Made by a program: the position numbers and the translations under genes. This document shows, in pieces, positions 7,744-15,034 of a DNA stretch of 15,036 bases. Every line of letters begins with the position of its first letter. Within the stretch, counting starts at the first letter, position 1. Origin of the DNA: Stramenopiles sp. TOSAG23-6 (lineage: Eukaryota > Sar). Location of the stretch: positions 1-15,036 of the forward strand of contig LT636130.1 in the NCBI GenBank assembly GCA_900128565.1, given 5' to 3'. The notes under the pieces were generated by a model that worked only from the letters and a program-made list of their open reading frames with translations, was not told the DNA's origin and did not search any database.

Positions 7744-8974
7744 ATGAGAATATTTGCCCGTTCTAATTTGGTTTGGCTCTTCCGTTGTTCACGTCAAAAT
7801 AGGTGCAAACCTCGTATGTTACTATCCAGTAATGTTCGAATGATTTCTTCTACTGCAAGTGTTTTGCTCCGATCGAGCAAGGGTGAGGATGGATTCGGTC
7901 GTTTGGCACCGTTATTAGATGGCGTTAAGAAAGACCCCAAACCGGAAGATCTTGGATCTGCTGTAAGTGACTTTCCAAAAGTACTTGAAGAAGTTGCTGC
8001 GCAAGGTCGAGCAAAAATGGATGCCTTTAAGTTTAGTCTTGAAGCACTTAAAGTAATGAAAGAGCAGGATGATATTGACGACGATACTTTGGAATACTGT
8101 GCTGCCATTGCAGGCAGTGCAACAGCTGGGCGATGGTATGAATTTTGTGGTGGTGAGAATGGTGAAAATGATGGCTTATTGGATCTTATGATGACTCATG
8201 ACGGTATAATGCCAGATGCTTTTACGGCTTCGTGTGCAATTGAGGCACACTATCGTGGTGGCGAAGCTTCATTGGGTTTGGACTTATTTTGGGATATTCT
8301 TTCTTTTGAAGCACCTGCAGAAGATCAATTCGGCTATAAAAATATTCTGAAGAAGTTTGAAACACAATTAAAGTTCTCTGCATCCGAAGAAGAAAAAATG
8401 CGAATAGAAAAAAAAACGAGTGTAGACAATCAACAATTATTGAAAAAAACAGTGTTGTTAGATCTGGAAAGTGCAAAAAATCTATTGAAATATCACAATC
8501 CTGAACATATATGCGTATACAATTCTGCGATTAATAGCTGTAGTGCATTGCAGAATATTTCAGATGATGAAAGGGCGTCAAATGTATTAGATATCTTAAA
8601 GGAAATGTTTCGAAATGGTGTTCGCCCAAACGAACAAACGAATGTACCTAACCCTAACCCTAATCATGAATTTCAAATTTATTTTTTTTGTACCAATTTT
8701 CGTACCTAACAAAAATATCAAGTTTTTGAAATATTTTTTCACAATATATCTATCGTTGAAGAATTGTTTTGAATCAAAATCAGACAATAATGTAAGCCAA
8801 GTAGAAGCTGAGGCATTGCTTTCAAATATCGTTGATGTTCATTTAGATGCTGTCGATATGGTCTCAAATATGGAATCAAATAGGGAATATTATGAAACGA
8901 AAGAAGAAATTAATAAATCCGAAGACGAAAGGATCTCTCCCCGCTGGTGGCATTCGCTCTACAAATCATCCTAA
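7744..8974 (+). CDS. Pentatricopeptide-repeat-like protein
   Basis: 374-residue protein, exon 1 7744-8643 and exon 2 8750-8974, with introner IE7 removed in phase 0. The N-terminus (MRIFARSNLVWLFRCSRQNR) is rich in Arg, Ser and hydrophobic residues with almost no acids, as in a mitochondrial presequence. A PPR-type helical hairpin is seen at VYNSAINSCSAL...ILKEMFRNGVRPNEQT and continues after the splice as LSLKNCF. A weaker copy may lie around PDAFTASCAIEAHYRGG...LDLFWDIL. PPR proteins bind organellar RNA, so a role in mitochondrial or plastid RNA processing or translation is likely (inferred). There are too few repeats for a target prediction. Convergent with UTP23 across only 85 bp. Confidence 0.82.
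8644..8747 (+). mobile_element. Introner IE7 (PPR gene intron; telomere-like run)
   Basis: 104-bp element, GTACCTAACC to TTTTCACAATAT, with GTACCTAAC near its centre. Duplicates are AT at 8642-8643 and 8748-8749. Excision joins PNEQTN to LSLKNCF with PPR spacing kept. Its 5' end carries about three CCCTAA units absent from sister copies. Confidence 0.85.
8645..8663 (+). repeat. Interstitial telomere-like CCCTAA run
   Basis: Three near-contiguous CCTAA/CCCTAA units follow the first bases of introner IE7. The run equals the C-rich strand of a TTAGGG-type telomere. It sits inside a coding gene, with intact genes on both sides, so it is not a chromosome end. Confidence 0.8.
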
Positions 8975-9035
8975 AAATATAATTAGTTGTATAAATCATC
9001 CTAAAAATATCGTTGTATAAATCATCCTAAAAATA
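8963..9035 (+). repeat. Triplicated unit over the PPR stop codon
   Basis: Three copies of AAATCATCCTAAAAATA (8963, 8993, 9019) separated by spacers of 13 and 9 bases. The first copy contains the PPR gene's TAA stop (8972-8974); the other two lie in the 3' UTR and repeat the end of the reading frame. Local duplication is the simplest explanation. Confidence 0.85.
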
Positions 9036-9059
9036 GTATATTTCTTTACTTTGTAAAAA

Positions 9060-9923
9060 TTAATTCCCCGAAACTTTTTCTTTTTTCTTTTTCCGTGTTC
9101 TTCTTCTATTTTTCTTTTTCTTAGCCCCATGAACAATTATCTTTGCTTTTTTACTTTTTCTCATACTTAAAGGGTTTGGTTCTTTTGGTCCTTTTCGTTT
9201 CTTTCTGCTGGGATGAATTGTTTTTGTAGAGGGTATTCCTCCTGGTTGCCCATTTTCTATACAATCAGTGACGTCAATATCATTCCTATGTTGCGGTAAT
9301 GTTAGGCCATCTCGTGAATCTCCTAATAATGTATTACCTCTTTGCTGTAGTTTTCTCTCTTTCGCAGCTTCGGCGAGAGAAGACTGTAAAAGGCGGCGTT
9401 CATCTCTTGTTGGTGCAGACTTTTTGATTTCAATTTGTTCCTGTTGAGACTTACTAGCTTTGCTGGGCTGTTCTAAAACCAAAACTGCTCTATTCAGATA
9501 TATTATAGGTGTACCTGGAATGTTGCGTAAAATGGAACGCAATTCAGGGTCTTGTGTGCATATTATATATTTACCACGGTTTGAACCCGAGAGTAGTTGA
9601 GAAAAACCATCAACAACATCAACAGTGTTCTTATTAGCACCTAGTTTGAGACGTAACAACTCTTTTGCAAGTTTGAGAGCCTCTGCAACAGGAGCACCAT
9701 TAGCTTCTAATTTTTTTAATTCAGTGATAACAAACGGGGCAGTGAAGAGTTTGACTTCAGCCATAAGAAGCTTCTTTAGCACAACTTCAAGGTCGACGTT
9801 ATTCTTGGCACACGCGTGAAGAAAACTACCATCAACAATTACTTTATAGGGAGTGTGAAGACCATATGACAACGCAAAGAACCTAAGAATTTTTCGAATT
9901 TGTTTCTGACGGATAACTTTCAT
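9060..9923 (-). CDS. UTP23: UTP23-like rRNA-processing PIN protein
   Basis: 287-residue nucleolar protein of the Fcf1/Utp23 PIN family, a component of the small-subunit processome acting in early 18S rRNA maturation. Seen: YKVIVDGSFLHACAKNNVDL (about 26-45), EVKLFTAPFVITELKKL, KYIICTQDPELRSILRNIPG (about 118-137) and IYLNRAVLVLEQPS, in UTP23 order and wording rather than Fcf1's. The C-terminus is a long Lys/Arg-rich tail with several basic clusters, suited to RNA or nucleolar binding. The Cys/His ligands of the UTP23 zinc finger appear replaced: Phe64 in TAPF where Cys is usual, RLKL where Cys-x-x-His-type residues occur, and DGF where Cys is usual. Single exon, no introner. Divergent from the DHHC gene. 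Confidence 0.92.
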   Translation of the reverse strand: MKVIRQKQIRKILRFFALSYGLHTPYKVIVDGSFLHACAKNNVDLEVVLKKLLMAEVKLFTAPFVITELKKLEANGAPVAEALKLAKELLRLKLGANKNTVDVVDGFSQLLSGSNRGKYIICTQDPELRSILRNIPGTPIIYLNRAVLVLEQPSKASKSQQEQIEIKKSAPTRDERRLLQSSLAEAAKERKLQQRGNTLLGDSRDGLTLPQHRNDIDVTDCIENGQPGGIPSTKTIHPSRKKRKGPKEPNPLSMRKSKKAKIIVHGAKKKKNRRRTRKKKKEKVSGN

Positions 9924-10189
9924 GGTTTAGTTTGAGCTCTAATTGTTTGAAGTGATACAAATCAATGAACAATTAGTACTTTTGTTAAAAAAATAGCTCT
10001 TTCAGGTAGGGCTCTGGAAAGCCTAAGCTAGTTTTTGACTGAAACTGCTGACTATCATGTTTTATTTTTGGCCATTACCGGGTAATGTTTACTGGTCAAC
10101 ATCGAGGTTTGAAAGGTTTGAAAGACACAGCATAGAATATAATTTAATCTTCATTTCTCGAGAAATATATACTATTCGTTTTGTGCGAA
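9924..10189. promoter_or_regulatory. Divergent promoter gap, UTP23 / DHHC
   Basis: 266 bp between divergent starts. It holds a perfect 7-1-7 inverted repeat CATTACC-G-GGTAATG at 10073-10087 and a short tandem AGGTTTGAA doublet just downstream. Either could be a factor-binding site for one or both genes; this is not demonstrated. Confidence 0.45.
10073..10087. promoter_or_regulatory. 15-bp palindrome in divergent promoter
   Basis: CATTACC and GGTAATG are exact reverse complements around a single G. It lies about 100 bp upstream of the DHHC start and 150 bp upstream of the UTP23 start. A dimeric factor site is possible; chance cannot be excluded. Confidence 0.4.
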
Positions 10190-12305
10190 ATGGATATTTT
10201 TACGTTATCGCTTACTATAATTAAGTCTATTCCTAGGCGTTGTAATGAGCAGGTCTTTGTTTTCACAAACAAACGAGTTCCAGAGTCCATCAGAAAGGTA
10301 GCCTGGATGTATCGCTTTGGTTACGTATTGACTCTTGTTCTTCTCACATGGTTAGTATTTGAGGTACCACACTCAAATCTTTGGGATACTAATAGAAATG
10401 ACTTGCGGTGGTTTATCTTATTTATATCACTTTCACCTATCTCATACTTTTCTGTTCAAGCATCAGACCCAGGGTTTCTTTCTGCAGATATTCTCTCTGC
10501 AGTAGGGTTACTTCCTGGTAGTGGCGAAAACGAGCGACTAGTATCAAATGATACTGGTATTGCGAATATTAAGATGAATCAATCTCAAGGTCAAGAAGTA
10601 GCAGATTCCAAGTTCGTTGATATTGAAATGGTCGGCTCAGCTATTGATGCGAGTAATCTAGAAACCAAAACAACAAAAGACGGTAAAAGAATTGAAATCG
10701 AGGACAATATTTCTTCAAAAAAACGCAGACTTGAAGCACTTAAAATGAAAAGAAATTTAATAGAAGAGAAAAAGAGTATTGTTGATCAAGAGATTCGAGA
10801 CATTGGTAATGAAGAAATATATAGTAAAAGAAGCAGAAATAAGAATAGATCAGTAAAGCCTTGGAGACAAACTGTCTCAGAGAATACTTGTACGTTTTTA
10901 CAATTTGAATTTTTACCAATATTTTTTTCATAGTAAATTTTGTACCTAACAATTTTTTACAAAAAAAAATATTTGTTTTCACACTACTTGGGACTCCAGC
11001 ACAGATAGCGATGACGGACTTGGTTCAGATATTGAGGAAGCTCTTAGTAGACAAGGTTTAGATAAACTTTTAGTGTGTACTAAAAATATTAAAAATACTA
11101 AAAACGAAGAAAAAAATTCCTCGATGTGTCAACCCGTTACCGGGTTCCAACCCCACAGAAATACTAAAAATGAAGAAAAAAATTCCTCGATGTGTCAAGG
11201 AAACAATCGTTTGGCGAATAATGATAAATTTCTCCGAAAAGTTAAGATAGGTCGTAAAAAAAAACATAGAATTGAAATGCCATTGCTTCGAGCACGTTGG
11301 TGTTATCATAGCGAACGATTAGTAGCAAAGTATGACCATGTAGGTTCTCATACTGAATTTCAAATTGTTTTTTCGTACGAAATTTTGTACCTAACAAATT
11401 TTAGTTTTTTTTTTTTAAATATTTTTTCATAGTGCATCATTGCTTTGTTTTAGGGACAACTATTGGAGGTCGAAATCATTTTCGATTTTGGTTGTTTCTA
11501 TTTATTCATTTGATAACAGTAATGTATGCAATTATTTTAATTAATAGTGGATTTCGAGAAAATGTACTTGGCCAAAGTTTGTTTTCATCATTCATTTTCA
11601 TTTTTTTTACTATGAAAATTTTGTACCTAACGAATTTAAAAAAAAAAGAAAAATATCTTTTCACAATACAAGTTGGTTAAGTACAAACGGTCTTGCCCTT
11701 ACAGCTTTAATAATCATATCATTATTCTTTCTTCCAATTTGTGGACTTTTTGTCTTTCATTCTTTTCTTGCACTGACAAATTCCACGACATATGAAATAA
11801 GTCGAGGATGTTCATCAAAGAGAATTCGTAGGAGACGTGCTAGAGATTTTCGAAAACGAAGGCGTAAAGTCGGTTTAGATGACGGATATCTTCAGGATGA
11901 TACATACACTAGTAGAAAAGATAAATTCCATTTCCAACCCTGTGACTTGCCGTACTCAAAAGGTCCCATTACAAATTGTCGTTTGTTTTGTTGTTTCAAC
12001 CAATGTAGTGGAGATCCAGTAACTACACAAGCGCATTTAGCTGCATGTATGTTTTATTTTTTTTTCAATTTCGATTTTTTTTATAGTGCATTTTGTACCT
12101 AATAATTTTTTTTAGATTTTTTTTTGAAATATTTTTCCAAAATACATACAAACGACTTAAATTAATGAAGACTACGGGTCAATCATCTGTGAATGTTTCT
12201 ATTGAATGGTTGCCTCATATATGGACTGCCCCGATACCATTTGACCGTGATACTGATGATATTTCAAGTAATTTATGGGAGAATAAATATTGGCGTTGTT
12301 GTTAA
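10190..12305 (+). CDS. DHHC-family protein S-acyltransferase with degenerate Cys-rich domain
   Basis: 573-residue membrane enzyme expected to palmitoylate protein cysteines. Exons: 10190-10889, 10990-11339, 11438-11576, 11672-12046 and 12148-12305; four introners removed with one 2-bp duplicate each keep the frame throughout. Seen: membrane segments at about 41-59 and 73-89, SDPG (92-95), a long charged loop with a duplicated 13-residue unit, the catalytic D349-H350-H351-C352, then GTTIGGRNHF, a membrane segment FWLFLFIHLITVMYAIILI, another at LALTALIIISLFFLPICGL, and the TTxE motif TTYE (435-438). Upstream of DHHC only C338 remains; the usual Cys-x2-Cys, His-Cys and Cys-x2-Cys zinc ligands are mostly missing (RARWCYHSERLVAKYDH). 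The start at 10190 is the first ATG in frame; the C-terminus ends in Cys-Cys. Confidence 0.93.
10890..10987 (+). mobile_element. Introner IE8 (DHHC intron 1)
   Basis: 98-bp element, GTACGTTTTT to TTTTCACACTAC, with GTACCTAAC. Duplicates are TT at 10888-10889 and 10988-10989. Excision gives SENTWDSSTDSDD, phase 1. More diverged than the others. Confidence 0.88.
11093..11198 (+). repeat. 66-bp-period duplication in DHHC exon 2
   Basis: Two copies of about 40 bp (11093-11132 and 11159-11198) differ at one base and both encode NTKNEEKNSSMCQ. The period is 22 codons, so the frame is kept. The spacer encodes PVTGFQPHR. Confidence 0.92.
11340..11435 (+). mobile_element. Introner IE9 (DHHC intron 2, splits DH/HC)
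   Basis: 96-bp element, GTAGGTTCTC to CATAGTGC, with the TTCGTACGAA palindrome and GTACCTAAC. Duplicates are AT at 11338-11339 and 11436-11437. Excision joins KYDH to HCFVLGTT, rebuilding the catalytic motif, phase 0. Confidence 0.94.
11577..11669 (+). mobile_element. Introner IE10 (DHHC intron 3)
   Basis: 93-bp element, GTTTGTTTTC to TTTTCACAATAC, with GTACCTAACG. Duplicates are AA at 11575-11576 and 11670-11671. Excision gives VLGQSWLSTNG and leads into the next membrane helix in frame, phase 1. Confidence 0.9.
12047..12145 (+). mobile_element. Introner IE11 (DHHC intron 4)
   Basis: 99-bp element, GTATGTTTTA to CCAAAATAC, with a CCTAAT variant of the branch motif. Duplicates are AT at 12045-12046 and 12146-12147. 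Excision gives HLAAYKRLKLM, phase 1. Confidence 0.93.
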
Positions 12306-12551
12306 TGTGTTTTGAAATAAATTGATATATTCGTTTCATGAAAAACATCTAAACATTTAAAACGTAAAAAAAATAACAACAAGTAGCAATCTTTATATTC
12401 ATTTTTTTAAATAAATAGTATACTTTCGTGCAACAAAAATGAAAAATAAAAACAACTTTACATCATTTTAAATCAAATAATATTAAGATATCTATTACTT
12501 TAAAACTTTTCTAGTTGAGTAGTTACATCATCGGTAGGTAGAGACAACGAT
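12306..12551. other. Convergent 3' intergenic gap, DHHC / homeodomain
   Basis: 246 bp of very AT-rich sequence between tail-to-tail genes. AATAAA at 12316-12321 could be the DHHC gene's polyadenylation signal. No gene, repeat or RNA is recognised. Confidence 0.45.
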
Positions 12552-14935
12552 TCAGTGCACCAAAGAGCTTGTGCGGCACGACAGACTCATGTATTAAGAA
12601 AAATATTTTAAATTTTAAATTCGTTAGATACGAAATTTTTATGGAAAACAAAATCTCGAAATTAAAATGAAAATGTACTGTCTGTACCATTATCAACAAC
12701 ACCACCAACTTCAGGAGTAAACCTAAATGGGGAATTACTACATTGTATTGAATTCATTGCACGGTCACTCATCGGGGTAGTGAGAGTAGTTTGATGAACT
12801 TTTAAAGGGGTCTGCGGAGGCAAATGAGATACATAATTACAATCAATCGAAGAAACCGGAAATTTACCAATATTTTGATCGAGAAATACATTACTTGTAT
12901 TTCCAATGGATTTCGGGTCGTTATTGTTTTGATTTAGATTAGCATTAACATTCATGTTCATATTCATCATTAAATGCATATTCATTTGCATATTATTCAA
13001 ATCAATACCAGAAAAATCAGATCCGGCGACTGCGGCTGCGATGGAATCCAAACGATCGGGTTTATTGGGACTTTTAAATGGACTTAATAATTTCTCAAAT
13101 CCAAGCAAGTTATCCATCGTAAGCATTGGCATTTTAATGGGAGATATATTTGTGGTAGTATTATTGTTGTTCATAAAATCTGATGGTAATAGCTGATTTG
13201 GATTTAACTTTTGCATTTTATGTGGAGATTTCCAAGGACTTTCACAAGGAAGTTTACGTTTGTTTCCATGTCCTAAAACTACACTATGGGCGGCAATACA
13301 AGCATTAGCTGCAAAGGAAAGCCAATCAATATAAGGTGTACATGACTGAGGCGAAATGTTGTCAATATGTGTGCTTGCCGATGCCATTTCAACAAGCTGA
13401 TCTAAGAGAGTTGCCAGAGTAGATTCAAGAAGTGTCACTGAATTTGGCACAAGATTATGAAGAGCGACAAAGCAAGCCACAACATTTGGATTCACTCGAA
13501 CAGAAGTAGTATTTTTTGTATTCTTTGTCTGGGGAATAAATTCAATATCCGATGAATGAATGGTAATGCGTGCTGATCGTATGCATTCTGTATTTAGTTT
13601 TGTATTTTTTTCCATAATATTGATATAAAGTGAAAATAAAGTTTGACCTCGACGATAAAATTCACTTGCTAGAATATCCATCCATGGTTTAGATTCACTT
13701 GTTGAGGTTTCGCTGGGCTTATTTTGTGATATATTTGAAAATTCTTTAATAGATTTATAACCGTAACCATTGATAGCAAGGTCGAGACGATGTCGAGTCA
13801 TTCGCAATGCATTCGCTAGTTCAGCTTCTTCAGCATCTGATGGTACAACTTTCGACGATTTCGACACCTGGTATGATTTAAGCCACGATAATAAAAGTTT
13901 CTCGCTCTGGCTAGCAATTTTAGGCAGCGTGTTTGTTGTACTTTCCTCAAATGACGCATTCAAAGTAGTCCAAGAACAAAATGCACCTGTTATACGTGAC
14001 GGTCTAAAATCTTCTTCGTTTCCACCACCTACACCATTTCTAATAGTTTTGCTAATATTATTTGTAAGAGAAGCAAGCCAATTGCCACCACTGTGTTGAC
14101 CCAAACCGTCAATACGTGGAGCCATTAGAGGATGACCGGTGTTGATAGGGGAAATACACGAAAGATGAGATAATTGTGGATCAATTTGATATGGCTTCGG
14201 TGGCGGTGTAACAAGTGTTTTTTTACTATCGAATTGTTTCGAACCAGGAACACTAAAGAATAAGGGTAAAGTTCCATTCAAAGACGTTTGTTGCGCATTT
14301 ATGTTCTCAGTAAATAAAGGATTCATAGCCATTGGTATTATGGTCTGTTTTCGTGCAATTTCAGCCGGGGGTTCTGAATCTTTTCCATTCATCAGAACTT
14401 TACCTAAAAACTCAGAAAGAGAACGGGGACCATTATTCATGACAACTTTCCCCTTGTTAGCATCTACCACGGCATCAGCAGGATCTGTTCCATTTTGGGC
14501 AGTAGATTCATTAAATCTTTTGTTAGTGTTTACAACAGCCGAATAAGCCTTTTTGCTTTTTTTAGCCTTAGGTTTAGGTGGTTTTACCTTTGCGACATTA
14601 TTTCTCGAGGGTACTAAAAGACCGAGGGAAATTGCTTCATCATATAGTGGCCTCCAAAGGCGTTTCCTTGCATTTGTAAACCAATTATTAAGCTGCTTAA
14701 TTGTAATCGATGCCTCTGCACGGAGTTCAGCTTTTTGATTATCAGTTGGGTATGGAGATTCGAAATGCTTCGCATCAAGCATCCATTTTTTTAGCACTCG
14801 AACAGCTGATGCTGGGAGCCGAGGATTTTTTCGCCGGCTAGTAGTGGCAGCAGTTGGTTGGTTTCCACCAGAATTTAATTGCTTTTGAACATTTTTGATT
14901 TTCTTCTTCGTCTTTGCACTCTTCGCTTTTGTCAC
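12552..14935 (-). CDS. TALE-class homeodomain transcription factor (partial, 5' exon beyond window)
   Basis: Sequence-specific nuclear DNA-binding protein. The main exon 12679-14935 encodes about 752 residues. Near its start is a TALE homeodomain (about residues 33-97 of this exon; 14645-14840): RRKNPRLP, VLKKWML, the three-residue loop extension before SPYPT, and recognition helix NNWFTNARKRLWRP. Basic clusters flank it. A second segment at about 340-395 has homeodomain-like spacing but a degenerate third helix. The C-terminal third is Asn/Met-rich low complexity, typical of activation or interaction regions. The first exon ends at introner IE13, so the true start lies past the window. At the 3' end, removing IE12 with a CA duplicate gives a 12-13 residue tail ending at 12552; without splicing, or with other registers, the stop is at 12662, immediately after GTDST, or at 12523. 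Confidence 0.85.
12592..12678 (-). mobile_element. Introner IE12 (homeodomain gene, last intron; boundaries uncertain)
   Basis: 87-bp, the shortest copy, GTACATTTTC to TTTCTTAATA(C), with a diverged branch motif ATCTAAC and no clear hairpin. CA flanks both ends if the last C is excluded (plus-strand TG at 12590-12591 and 12679-12680). A five-base TACAT match at both ends makes the register uncertain. Confidence 0.7.
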
Positions 14936-15034
14936 GTATTGTGAAAAAATATTTCAAAAAAAATTCGTTAGGTACGAAATTTCGTATGAAACCAAAAAAA
15001 AAAAAATTAAATTAGAAATTCATATAAAACATAC
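14936..15034 (-). mobile_element. Introner IE13 (homeodomain gene, first visible intron)
   Basis: 99-bp element, GTATGTTTTATATG to TTTTCACAATAC, with TTTCATACGAAA and GTACCTAACG. The 3' flank is GT and the 5' flank is AT, so the duplicate is not exact here. The upstream exon lies outside the window. Confidence 0.88.

Noticed and set aside
8644-8665. CCCTAA run as a chromosome end
   Set aside because: Only about three units, inside an intron, with intact genes on both sides.
9060-9330. UTP23 basic tail as a separate ribosomal or histone-like protein
   Set aside because: It is continuous with the PIN domain in one frame, and basic tails are usual in UTP23.
10181-10189. TTG upstream of the DHHC ATG as the start
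   Set aside because: A normal ATG at 10190 is in frame and the three extra codons add nothing conserved.
11131-11147. Imperfect inverted repeat AACCCG/CGGGTT as a regulatory hairpin
   Set aside because: It lies in coding sequence between the two duplicated units and is short and imperfect.
11445-11453. TTTTAG before GGGACAAC as a conventional 3' splice site for IE9
   Set aside because: It would remove CAT TGC TTT GTT from the mRNA, deleting the second His and the catalytic Cys of DHHC and shifting the join. The element-plus-AT model keeps the motif and frame.
5500-12150. Repeated elements as CRISPR-like or bacterial repeats
   Set aside because: Spacing is irregular, each lies in a coding exon of a eukaryotic gene, and flanks are exons rather than spacers.
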